This document shows positions 1 to 10,437 of a stretch of 64,000 bases of DNA, one piece after another. This DNA is from Hydrangea macrophylla. Lineage: Eukaryota > Streptophyta > Magnoliopsida > Cornales > Hydrangeaceae. The position numbers were made by a program, and so were the translations under genes. The DNA is taken from assembly GCA_033977485.1 (NCBI GenBank), contig CM066987.1, positions 90,056,588 through 90,120,587 of the forward strand. The letters run 5' to 3'. Position 1 is the stretch's first letter. The number at the start of each line of letters is the position of its first letter. The notes under the pieces are model-generated. The model did not search any database. It was not told the DNA's origin and saw nothing but the letters and a program-made list of their open reading frames with translations.

Positions 1-465
1 AAAGTGTGCCAAATCATTGCTGCTCTTCGAAACCAGACTGACAAAGCCTCCGAACCCGGCGTCATCAACCATCCTCTTGACGGTGGGCGAGAGTTGAGTA
101 TACCACAGGAAAGCATGAGCGAGGCTACCGTGGCCCTTTAATGCTATTTCCGGCACCTGCACATACCAGAGACGACAAAAGCGATGCACAAAATCACTAT
201 TCATGACCCGAGGTCCAAATTCGCAAAATCAACATTTGAACACATATCGAACTTCTAACGATCTCTAGGTGCACGCTACGGCTCACAAAACTAGCACAAT
301 ACATGGAAATAGTCCTAAAATGTCGAAGGTTTCACATACCAAGCTCGCTAGAGCCGCGGCCGAAAGATGATATTGGGGGTCCCGTAAAATCAAGTCCGGG
401 GTTTGCATCTCGACTTTCATCCGTTCCTTGGCATTCTTAGACGGTCTCCTCGAGCTCGAAGCCAT
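1..465 (-). CDS. Antisense ORF of the Tat element, plant-mobile-domain-like, two exons, partial
   Basis: The gene reads against the element. Exon 1 is 465-340: ATG at 465-463, 42 codons, a Ser/Arg/Lys-rich start, ending S-L. An intron 339-157 has a GTATGT donor and a TGCAG acceptor, both in phase 0. Exon 2 runs from 156 to the window edge and is open for exactly 52 codons. It contains SPTVKRMVDDAGFGGFV, the kind of 'hydrophobic..AGFGG' stretch found in plant mobile domain proteins, which are relatives of the host MAIN/MAIL proteins. Tat-lineage elements are known to carry antisense ORFs between pol and the 3' LTR, and some are of this type. Exon boundaries are inferred from consensus and from the open frame. 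The C-terminal part is missing. Function is unknown; interference with host silencing is only a suggestion. Confidence 0.55.
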
Positions 466-992
466 GGATCTACAAAGAAAATGGAAGTCAAAGTTAAACT
501 TTCTTCTCGGAAAATTGAGCAAACCAAAACACCAATCAAAATTCCAACTACGGGGTAGGATCACTCACCTGAGCGCGCACAAGCTGCGTTTTGACGATTT
601 TTGGCTCCAAAAACACCCCAAAATGGCCAAGAATGAGCTTCAAAAGCTCAAAAACTCGACATATACAAAGATGGAGTCCGGCCACCCAGTGCTGCCGCGG
701 TACTGGCCAACTGCCGCTGCGGCAGTGGCCCAGTACCACCGCGACACTGCTCCCTGCGGGCCCCGCTTTGCTCCGTTTTGCTCCGTTTTGCTCTGTTTTG
801 ACCTATTTTGGCCTTTTTTAGCCTATTTTTGGCCCCGATCAGCCCTGGTGGCTCATACCGATCAAGATTTGTAAGGTTTTACCCCAAGCAGGCTAAAAGT
901 TGTCAGAACTACCTCCAGCAGGCAGAAACTGGGAAAAATTGACTCCCGAGGACCCGAATCGGCTATTTCAGAACAACTGTCATAAATTTTGA
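466..992 (+). other. Non-coding spacer of the Tat element with a GC-rich block
   Basis: This would be the promoter or leader side of the antisense gene. It includes a GC-rich block at 690-755 with repeated CTGCCGC/GCGGCAG motifs like those in the LTRs. A short tandem of TTTTGCTCCG and TTTTTGGCC-like units follows at 770-835. No open frame here looks conserved. Confidence 0.4.
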
Positions 993-1470
993 TCAAACAC
1001 GAGAGTTCTGAGAACGAATCCCAGATTTTGGCAAAGGCACCAAAAAATAGAAAAAGAGATTCCCCGAGAACCCCGCATCATCCCCCGAGGACAGAAGCAG
1101 AAAGATACCGGCTCCGGAGGCCCCGACCGGCCCTCTTGGATTGAGCACCGCAAAATTTAAATCAACCGTGAGAGATTCAGAGATGGGTCCTAGTTCCCGA
1201 TCAAGAAAAGAGATTCCCCGAGAACCCCGCATCATCCCCGAGGACAGAAGCGGAAAGATACCAGCTCCCGGAGGCCCCGACCGGCCCTCTTGGATTGAGC
1301 GGCGACACATTTTGATCAACTGTGAGAGATTCAGAGATGGGTCCTGGTTCCTGATCAAGAAGAGAGATTCCCCAAGAACCCCGCATCATCCCCCGAGGAC
1401 AGAAGCGGAAAGATACCAGCTCTCGGAGGCCCCAACCGGCCCTTTTGGATTGAGCACCAAAAGATCTTGA
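993..1470 (+). repeat. Tandem repeat, about 3 units of 154 bp
   Basis: Each unit contains GAGATTCCCCGAGAACCCCG, a GGACAGAAGC box and GGCCCTCTTGGATTGAG. The GGATTGAG word recurs at 1138, 1292 and 1447, giving spacings of 154 and 155. The same repeat lies reversed at 40530-40905 in the other Tat element, so it is an old structural part of this family's 3' untranslated region. Confidence 0.85.
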
Positions 1471-2299
1471 TGAAATCAAATTTCGATCAAAAGAAGCAGT
1501 TGAAGAGAGATCCCAGAAAGAGTCGTTTTATCCCCAGCAGATTCAGATTAATCTTCAGCAGATTCATACACCGTCAGTTCAATCACAGTAGTCCATTGTC
1601 GACTCATCATCTCGATTCAAATATCGTCTGTTCATTAATCACCATCGCTCTCATTCAAAATATGCCATGGGGCTTCCATGTTCATCGCGTGACATCTCAG
1701 GATTTCATGATCATCCCTTGACTTCTGTGTCCGTCTCTTAATTTCTGGGGCTCCCGTGTCCGTCGGTTATTTGCCAAAAGGCATCTTCGATTTTAGTCCT
1801 CTGAGACCCCACACCCAATTACGTTCTCTTACGAAGCACACTTCCCAAAATTCAGAAGTTTGCCCCTAGACTCAAAGCCTTCTAAAATCTTGGTATCCCT
1901 ATTCGGGTCAATAACTGCATCATAGTGAGAAGCACCAGCACGACACCAGCCCACTCGGAGTGGCACACCCTACAACATACTAGGATCATACAATAGGCAT
2001 AATAGGATTCATAACACAACTCGCATCATATCCCCGCATTGCATACCATCCTCATAGCATAGCATCCGCTTGGTTGTTACGTGTGCACATGTGTGATTCA
2101 TTCCTTTGCACCCCGAACTACGTCCTGGTCTGATTCTCCTTGGGATAAGTAGGCAGCTCATGCAGAGCGCGACCAGCACTAGCCTCAGCATCATTGCATC
2201 TTTTGCAATGCTTTTTATCCTAAATCTGTAGCCTCCAAAAAGTCCTGTCTCTTCAAAACTTTGGCACTCGCTTGCGACATGCGTTACCTCGCAAGCTCC
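1471..2299 (+). other. 3' untranslated region of the Tat element
   Basis: No coding region is recognisable. The stretch matches, reversed, 39613-40500 of the second Tat element, for example around CCCACTCGGAGTGGCACACC and the CATGTGTGATTCATTCCTTT region. Conservation without an ORF fits a structural or regulatory 3' UTR. Confidence 0.5.
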
Positions 2300-2300
2300 T

Positions 2301-2317
2301 GCCAAAGAGGGGCAAAC
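2301..2317 (+). promoter_or_regulatory. Polypurine tract of the left Tat element
   Basis: The purine-rich run CAAAGAGGGGCAAAC ends directly at the LTR start TGTAGACACCCC. It is the usual primer site for plus-strand DNA synthesis. The equivalent in the other copy is on the minus strand at 39597-39613. Confidence 0.75.
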
Positions 2318-2604
2318 TGTAGACACCCCATTTTGTCGGCTGTCAGATTTAGGAGACCCATAGCTTGGTGGTTCACAATGATCGTAAAAGACTCAAAAGG
2401 ACTCCTGGAAATCAGCTCTATCTCTCAGAAAGCTCAGAATGACCAAAATGCCCCTAAAAGCCCGAAGACTCCCAGATTTGGTCCCGAAGTTCTGAAAACA
2501 TGTTGTCGTAAGAAAAATGATAAAATGAGTTTTAAGTAAAACCAAAAGAAATCGTCAGCTCCCAGAGACCCCCGGAAGTCCCGGAAGTTCCCCGAAAGTC
2601 CCCG

Positions 2605-2812
2605 TTGACCGGTTTGACCAAGGTTTGACCAGGTTTGACCAGAGTTTGACCAAGTTTGACCAAAATCGTCCGAATTCACCGAAATCATTAGAAAAGTATT
2701 AAAATGAGTTTTAAAAGAAAATCGAGCGAAAACGTCAACTCCTGGGAGCTCCAGGAGGTTCCTAGAACTTCCCGGGAATCCCAGATTTGACCAGTTTGAC
2801 CAAGATTTGACT
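2605..2812 (+). promoter_or_regulatory. Cluster of TTGACC/TTGACT (W-box-like) motifs in the LTR
   Basis: Six TTGACC copies lie at 2605, 2614, 2625, 2635, 2646 and 2656, with more at 2787 and 2796 and a TTGACT at 2807. TTGAC(C/T) is the core bound by plant WRKY factors. The position is in the first 500 bp of the LTR, upstream of the TATA-like boxes, where U3 enhancers lie. Binding is inferred. Confidence 0.5.
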
Positions 2813-3159
2813 TTGGAATCGGGGCACCTTTTAAATATTTTTCATGGATACTAGAGGTCAATAGCTTTCCAACGATATATCGCACATAATTCCTGGATTT
2901 AAAACGAATTTATTTTGAATTTCCGAAGGCGAAAAAGGCGATCAAATCAGCTTTTACTGCAAATACCGCAAAACTTTTCAAATTGACCTATCCCCAAACT
3001 ATTGTTTATGTAAAGTAGACTCCATTACCTTTCAAACGGTATATCACAACCTCAATTTGGAGCTCGTATGCATTTTCTATGAATTTCGGACGAAATAGGG
3101 CCTTTTCGCGAATACCGGAACCTCTGGGGGCCTAAACAGCATTATCTGGACGAAGGAGG

Positions 3160-3232
3160 AGCAGTGCCGCCGCGGCACAGGCCCACTGCCGCTGCGGCAC
3201 TGGCCCAGTGCCGCTGCGGCACTCCCCTCCAG
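3160..3232 (+). repeat. GC-rich inverted-repeat array in the LTR
   Basis: GTGCCGC(C/T)GCGGCAC-type palindromes are repeated three times, separated by (A/T)GGCCCA. Equivalent sites are 38690-38752 and 61647-61684, where the palindrome is GTGCCGCGGCGGCAC. They sit in strongly AT-rich flanks and would form stable hairpins in DNA or RNA. Confidence 0.7.
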
Positions 3233-3367
3233 AACAGTGTATTTTTGTAATTTGTTTTGTGGTCCCATTTTGATTAATTAAAAACCAAAAAGACATAGTT
3301 TTATGATTTCAAATGTTTGGAGCCAATGGGAATACTTTCTAAATCCCAAAACCACCCCAAGTTGGCC

Positions 3368-3924
3368 TATTTAAACCCCCATTGCTCTTCATTTATCCTT
3401 GAAGTGTATTGAAGTTATGCTCAAATAAAAAAAATAAGTTTCTCCAACAATCTTGGAGGTTCTTGATGATGAGTTGAATGTTGGCATTTTAAGTGGTTAT
3501 AATCTTTATTGAGTGTTGAAAATACACTTTCAAAACCTCTATTTCAAAACCCCCCTCAGTCTCTCTCATTTTGATTTCAAGAAAGAAAACCTTATTTTTC
3601 CCAAAATCTTCAAAACAGTGAGTCAAAACAGTGAGTGGGCTGAGTTCAAAGATTTCTCTAGAACTCAATACTCAACATATAGATGCAAGGCCACTTGGAA
3701 AGTCTTCCTAACTCATTGGAGAACACCCATGATTTTTGGTTTGACTTGGAAGTACTTGAAAATGGTCCATTTAGACCAAAACATTCCTTCCAAACATTCT
3801 GCCTCTGCTGTCACAGCAGCTTGACTAACTTCCAACTTCTTTTTCAGAAGTATTTTTCAAAAGGGGTGGTCCCAACTTATTTTTCCCTTACACTTCAATG
3901 TCTTAGGGAATTGTCTATATAAAA
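3368..3924 (+). promoter_or_regulatory. Candidate TATA boxes in the Tat LTR
   Basis: TATTTAAA at 3368-3375 is conserved in the two other LTRs (read reversed as TTTAAATA near 38540 and 61494). TATATAAAA at 3916-3924 is less conserved. The first is the better core-promoter candidate. The start site is not determined. Confidence 0.4.
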
Positions 3925-5111
3925 TGGGCCTCTAGATCATTCGTTTTCAGTTTCTAAGATTTTCTAACATTTCAGTCGACAATACGGACTCTGTTTCTGA
4001 GTGACCTCTGATGTTCATATGATTTCTCTCAATCTGTGATAGTTATTAAAGATTGGCTTTTTGGGTAGTGTTCTAGACACAATAAGGAACATCTCCATAA
4101 AATATCATGCATTGAAAGCATTCTTAACCCCTCTTTTCCATTTTTACAAAATCATGTTACTGTTCTATCCACTATTCACAGCAAGCACATTTTAACTTTC
4201 ATTCTTTGATTTGATGCTTATATGCCTTCCAAATTAGTTCATATCTTATGAAGTAGTTCATACTACATTTGTACATATCCCATATTGATTTCATCCATCC
4301 ATTCATGCACATTTTAGACTTTTAAGTCATCCTAGGAATCCATGAACACAAAGCACACTACAACCTTGGCACATTTTAGATACATACATTGCATCCATGC
4401 AAAGATTTGGGGTTTTGTAACTCCTAATCTATGAAGGTTATAAGGAATGATCATGATCACACGTTCATGCTTCCCCTCGATCTAGTCATCCTTTCTCATC
4501 CGTCCCGGGGATTGAGAGATCTTCTCTTCTCAAAGAATAACATGCATCATTTTAGCTTGCTAAGCATCTTTGTTTTCTTTGATTTATTTGTTTCAATAAC
4601 AATTCATGTCTCCCTTTAGATTAGGAAGTCTTGATTATTTGATACATGATTAAACGATTTTTCCTAGGTTTATTTGTGTGATCTTTCACTTTGCATTGTG
4701 TGATATTTGGCTTAGATCTTATGAATAATATCTTATCTTTAGATCTTCCATTTTCAAATTTTCTTATGTGATGTAATATACTATCATAGTATTATTTGTC
4801 GAACCAAACATAGTATAAGATGATTATTTGGATGCTAATTGAGGCCCGTCGAGAGACGAGGCGAGTTGAGGGTGTTTTAGTCGAGACAAAGGCTCCTTCC
4901 TCTCTCGTACCAAAACCCCGAGCCAAGTTCTTTGGTTATGTAGGGCCGGTGCCCTTTATCCGTTTGGGTGAGTCAAATTAGGTTTCTTGGTTCCTTAAAG
5001 ACCAAGTGTTGACTCTGTATCTGTTTTCAACAGACCTGTTCTCTTTCCTTGATCCAAATCAAACAAGCTTAAAAAAAAAGCAAACAAAGCGGTGGAATCC
5101 CGGTATCCACA

Positions 5112-6400
5112 CACATGAATGATGAACATGCTCGCATTCACATCTCTACATTTCATACTAGTCTCCGGAGTCCCACGTGTACGTTCCATACTCCTAATCC
5201 ACGACTCCTTGCCAATAAGTCCATGCGAAAAGGTAAGACTCACGATTCTTTTCTTCAATCGTGCGACCTTATGCCTATAATGGCTCCACAAGGATGGCTT
5301 GATAGACGCACTCCTTTGACCCAAATAGTAACTCAACATGCTCAAATACATATCACCATTCTTGCAATAATCAAAACATTCACCGTGCTATTGGGCCTAC
5401 TTATCAATATAATCATCCAATATGAACTACACAATATATATCTATACTAACACATGTTTTTCATATCACAACATGAATACATGTCAAGAAATCATTCCAA
5501 GAACATAGTTGAATCACTCACCTCCGAATAACGCTCCTATAATTAAATCCAGAGAAAACTCAAGCTCAAAGAACGTATAGAAGTCCGTCTAATACAATTC
5601 CTATGAATCAGAAGTCCAAATATCAACTTTTACAAAAAAATTTAGAAATTACTTTTCAGAAAACTTAGCCAAACAGGGCCTAATAGGTATGAAACGACGA
5701 CCTTACCTCGAGGAGTACGAATACAAAATTTGGTGAAAAACCAGCGGACGAATGGTCGTCATTTGGAGTCCAGAAGCTCTAAGCTATCAAATCCCCCTTT
5801 TGGCCTCCTTTTGAGTTTTAGGTTGAAACTTATAAAAAATATCAAGATCATATCTATCTATATATAGGCAATACTTTCAAAAATTGTGTTTACCTCCCCA
5901 TGAGTTTTCAAAACTTCTAATTAGTCTCTAAAACTTTTTACACATCTAATTCATAGCTTTACAAGTGAAACCTCAAAATTTTAACAGTTTTCGACTAAGT
6001 TCAGTTTGGTTGTTAAAATGCAAGTTTCTATATGACTTTTACGAAATTGCTGATTAGCCTACCAAATTAATAGCGTGTTGATCGTTCTCACCAGGATACT
6101 AAATCTAACAACAGAATTATATTATTAACCAGAAATATTACAGATAGTGAAATACATAGGTAAATATTTATTTCCAGATAAACATTTGAGGTATTCCACC
6201 ATAAACGTTTCATACTCGGAGAGACTTCACAACATCCAAACACTCATTCAACACAGTCTCAATGGGTTTTCAAACACAGATACCCAAATCGACTCGTGAG
6301 TCAAAACTTACTCAAACATATACCAACATGCACAAAACATCATATTATCATGCATGACAATGTAATAAAATGCAATAACACAAATGTGGGTGTTATAAAA
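5112..6400 (-). repeat. Probable diverged LTR remnant, minus orientation
   Basis: There is no coding potential. Read on the minus strand, it has the same order of signals as the large TR-GAG LTRs. First comes a start-like TAACACCCAC near 6395, then a TATATATAG stretch near 5860. A CTCGAGGTAAGG donor-like site near 5710 follows, and later GGAGGTGAGT with its donor GT at 5521-5520. This suggests an old LTR of a related Del/Tekay family into which the left Tat element inserted at 5111. Neither end is confirmed. Confidence 0.35.
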
Positions 6401-7437
6401 GGGGTCCAAAAAATCAGTGTGCTTGGTAGAGGTCTTGCTGATCGTGCTGCTCGCATGCTGACACTAGGTTGTTGTGCGCGCAAGGAAACAAAGGCTAGGA
6501 AAAGAAATGCAAAAATATAACATAAGGATTTAAGATGAGTTACAAGATAGGAGAGAGAGAGAGATAGAGAGAGAGATGTATAGACAATTTATACATACAA
6601 AGATGTATTTATTCTTGAAGTGTAATAGACCTAGCAAATGGGTAGTTATGGATGGATATGGATAGGTGGTCATCACAAAAAAAGTACTTGGTAACCAATA
6701 AAAAAGTTCACATAATAAGAAGATGAAACAAAGAGTCCAGTCATCACACAATACATGCATAATCTTCAAACATAGAGAGAAAGCAAGAACACATAAAACA
6801 CCACCCTGTAGGCGTACTCTTTAAGGTTTACAATCCTAAGTAGGAAGTAAAACACATAAAATGCCACCCCGCAGGAGTACTCGTACTAACCTGGAGTAAG
6901 AAGGACCACTTGTATCTAGCTTCAATTCCTATTGTCTTCAGAGATCACGGTTTCACCACTGCCAATTGTTGAACAAAAAGGAAAACAATTAGAAAACTTT
7001 GAGCATGATTAATAAAAACAATTGGACAGAAACTGATTAGTGACATCATATCCTCCTCTTTCTTTTTACATTTCTTCAAGCAATAGAGATATAGTACTAC
7101 ACTATAAAATCTGTAGAATCCCTAAAATCAAATCTTCTAGTTATATATACAGATAGACATGTATATATATACTTTGGTATGATAAGTGAAAAAAAATGAA
7201 AAAAATTAAGCTTTCATTTATAAGGGAATGTAAACCATAGTCCACATAATGCTTTCATTTTATCTAGAATAATGACTTAGTGATGTCGAATTGAGCCATT
7301 GTCAGTAATTATTTCTGTTTGTCTTCACTTATCTATAAAATCACTTGGTGAGCTAATATCTCATTCAATTGACTTTGAACAACACCCTCCCACTCTCCTT
7401 CCTTTCTTCCTCTTCTAGGGACGAAATTTTGTAAAAT

Positions 7438-7438
<1 letters not shown>

Positions 7439-7479
<41 letters not shown>
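7439..7479. repeat. (CT)n microsatellite
   Basis: About 20 uninterrupted CT units. Confidence 0.95.
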
Positions 7480-7481
<2 letters not shown>

Positions 7482-8514
7482 TACATTACATATATATAGA
7501 CCTATATAACTTGATAATGATATATGCTTTATTGAACAGCTTTTCATTTATTTTTTTTCTTTCTTGCATGGCAAACATTTGTGTTATTGGGTATTTAATT
7601 AAGTCAATAAAGATTTAGGTACATGACTATTACAGACTCGAACTTTTTGGATAGAAAAATAAAGTGATTTCGCAGAGTGTGCCGTTGCTTATACCAACTA
7701 TTTCTTATTCTTGTTGACTTAAATGAGAAGTACATTAATTGAGGATGTTGGTTTGGAGGTTTTCCTATGGAACCCCATAAACCAATGGTAATAGCTAGCT
7801 ACTAATTAATGTACACGCGCACACACACACCAACCATCTTTAATTAGTCTGAAAAAGTCCACATTAGAGGCTTGGTCCAGTCTCACTGGTCCAATCAATT
7901 TTCAAACTGATCAGTGATGCATCATTAAGTACCATGCTAGTGCATTATATAACCTTCTCGTAGCCTCAAAGCCTAAACCCGCGCGGGAACCTCACAGATT
8001 CATATTTCTTCACAACAAAAGGCTTTGCAATTTATATGTAACCCACATATGTTGTAATTGCAGCAGTTATTAAAGTACAGGTTATAATTTCCATACAAAT
8101 TATTTGGATTGTGTTTACGGATCATTCTATCAATGTACGTGGGTTAGTAAAACATAGCAAAAACCACACAGACACAACATAATAGAGAGAGATATGTAGA
8201 CTATTTAAAAGATGATTATAGTAGAGGCCACCTCTACCATTCAATATTGCCATATTAATTACAATCCACACCTTCGAAACAAGCTTACCTAACATAAATG
8301 ATGGATAAGCCAACAACACAAAAACAAGAGCAAATTGAAAGAAAGAAATAAAGTAGCAACCTGAGAAAAAATGTCCCAAAAAAAGAAGTCACATATAAAA
8401 AGGAGAACAAAGAAATATGGAAAGCTAAATGGATGAGGTGATGATGATCCTAAATCCAGTAAATCCCCAAAATGAGTCCATGTCTGATAAACCAACTACC
8501 ACTTCCACTTGCAC

Positions 8515-8755
8515 TAGGGTGTCAATCGGTCAGTTCCGTCGGTTTTCTTTAATTTTTCCAAAGTTTCTAAAACGATCAAATGTCCTTTGTTCGGTCGATT
8601 TTGTCATTTTTTTCTCGGTTGGATAGGTTTTTAAGTTTAGAGCATTTTTGTGAAGAACAATCGGTTCGGTCGATTGGTTTGGTCCAATCGATTTTTGTAA
8701 CACCCCTATGGTTCAGTTAGTTGGTTCGGTCCAATCGATTTTTGTAACACCCCTA
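8515..8755. mobile_element. Possible non-autonomous hAT-like fragment with an internal duplication
   Basis: The left side, CTAGGGTGTCAATCGGTC, and the reverse of the right side, GTAGGGGTGTTACAAAAATC, are imperfect inverted ends. A block TTGGTTCGGTCCAATCGATT...ACACCCCTA is duplicated at about 8676-8708 and 8721-8755. No duplication of the target site was found. Confidence 0.25.
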
Positions 8756-9336
8756 CTTGCACAACCTAGAAGTTGTACGATAGAGAACCCGTTTTTTAAA
8801 TTCTCAACAGAAGCAACACTATTGTAAGCCAAGTGTTTTGGTTCTTCTGCCTCTCTCATTAGGTTTTAATCTTTACTAACCTGCAAAATTTTAGTTTCTT
8901 CCTATTACGTTGATCTGTTCCTGCCTCAAAATTGGTCATTAGTCAGCACTGAAAAGATTTCTTTGAAGATTGCAATAAATGTGTTTTGGTTTGTAATTGA
9001 CTATGCATTTGTAATATACTCCATTACATTGTTTTTTCTATGAATGCATTTTAGTTTCTAATGTGCAGAAATTTGTTGGTTTGAATTTTTATTTTTATTT
9101 CTTAAGAAAGATTTTGAACCTCTTGCACATGATTGCTTTTCATATATATAGCAGATAGATATGGCTCTTGAGATTGATAGAAGTGCCAAAAATGCTCTCT
9201 TGGAAACTTGAGGATGCTAAATAGAAAGATGCACCTAACCATTTATCACTTTGTAATATAGGCCCAAAAAAATCTCTTTTGATGCTCAGAGAAGAACTAG
9301 AAAGTTGTGCATTCAGGCGCACAGTTAAACAGTGCA

Positions 9337-9338
<2 letters not shown>

Positions 9339-9382
<44 letters not shown>
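9339..9382. repeat. (GA)n microsatellite
   Basis: About 22 GA units, in a purine-rich stretch that continues to the copia insertion point. Confidence 0.95.
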
Positions 9383-9385
<3 letters not shown>

Positions 9386-9429
9386 GCTATGTTTATGGAG
9401 AGAGAGAGTGAAAAACCTGGAGAGGAGAA

Positions 9430-9922
9430 TGTTGGAAAATATAGAAGGATACTGCTATCATACTGATTGAGGCATGCAATGATTTGCACTGTCCTTAAGA
9501 ACAATTCTGCACCTCGGAGTCAATGACTCGATGCACAAGGTCTCAGCGCTATGCTCTCCAGGATTCAGCAATCAGTTTCTTCCAAACGTGCACTCGAATT
9601 GGAAGATTATATGAGTGCTCAGAATTGCTCCAAAATAATGAAAATGGTTTTTTGAAGAATAGCATAAGAGAGAGGAATTTTCTATATCTAAAATGGGAAG
9701 AGAGAAGGCTATTTATATTAGACAAACTGTCCAACGGTATTAAAAATAGATTTAATAGCCTCCAACGGCCATATTTTTTTAACACAGGAGTTAATAGATT
9801 TATTAGCCTCCAACGACCATATTTTTAATACAGGATATTAGTCATATCAATGTAAATGACTTTGTTTAAATTTTTTGAAATAAAAAGCCCAATGGCCAAA
9901 TAAGAGGCCAATAATTCCAACA
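9430..9922 (-). repeat. 3' LTR of the copia element (493 bp)
   Basis: On the element strand it starts TGTTGGAATTATTGG and ends ATTTTCCAACA. It is nearly identical to 13708-14208, with small indels. Confidence 0.9.
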
Positions 9923-10437
9923 ATCCCCCCTTATTTAAAAAATTTAAGCAACAAATAAAAAGAATGGAGCAAGAGAATTCAATGCATCAAAACTGGTGCC
10001 TTTAGGGCTATGAACCAGTCCCTAGGAATATAAGAAGTGACTTACAGGAATTTGGTGAAATAAAATTTCTATGAACCAGAATCCCTTAACGTAAACTAGT
10101 CGTCTTATACCCACATTAATTCCTAAGAATCTAAGCAACTCTAATCGGTGTGGCACCTCTAGGCCCTGCGCCAGTCCTGAATTTTCATAAGTGCTCAAGA
10201 AAACTTGCCTACATTTTCATAGAAAGCGGCCCACTTTAACACTTATATAGGTGAATCCATCAAGTATGTATTGCAATTAAACATACCATCCAAATAATAT
10301 GGACTATGGAATACATTAAGAGTTTAACTCAACCTTTCTCATTGCAATTGCTCTATACACCATAGGAATGGATAACAAGATAATCAAATTATAGTGCATC
10401 TCAAATCAACCAATGGCTTGTTATTACCCATATAAAC
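9923..10437 (-). other. 3' untranslated region and polypurine tract of the copia element
   Basis: This lies between the pol stop codon (reverse of 10438-10440) and the 3' LTR. Only the polypurine tract at 9925-9936 is recognisable. Confidence 0.6.

Larger units (their letters stand above)
1..5111 (+). mobile_element. Tat/Ogre-type Ty3/gypsy LTR element, 3' part, cut by the window edge
   Basis: The right boundary is the LTR end GGTATCCACA at 5111. The internal part runs 1-2317 and the 3' LTR 2318-5111. A polypurine tract (CAAAGAGGGGCAAAC) directly precedes the LTR start TGTAGACACC. The LTR is homologous to those of the minus-strand element at 36321-62549. The 154-bp tandem repeat lying before the LTR is also shared. 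The 5' half, including any gag-pol, is outside the window, so I cannot say whether this copy was autonomous. The bases after the end (5112-5116, CACAT) should be one copy of the target duplication, but its partner is outside the window. Confidence 0.85.
2318..5111 (+). repeat. 3' LTR of the left Tat element (2794 bp)
   Basis: The LTR starts TGTAGACACC and ends GGTATCCACA. It is homologous to the LTRs at 36321-39596 and 59265-62549 in opposite orientation, but is about 480-490 bp shorter. The missing block corresponds to 38055-38525 and sits after CATTGCTCTTCAT (about 3385-3400). Internal landmarks are a TTGACC cluster (2605-2812), a GC-rich hairpin array (3160-3232) and TATA-like boxes at 3368 and 3916. 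Confidence 0.9.
6401..9429. other. AT-rich spacer without recognisable genes
   Basis: I see no conserved reading frame. The stretch contains GA repeats (6550-6577), a degenerate direct repeat of about 60 bp at 6790-6890 (AACACATAAAA..CCACCC..GTACTC), microsatellites (7439-7479 and 9339-9382), and a small hAT-like fragment near 8515-8755. It is probably decayed transposon DNA. Confidence 0.5.
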
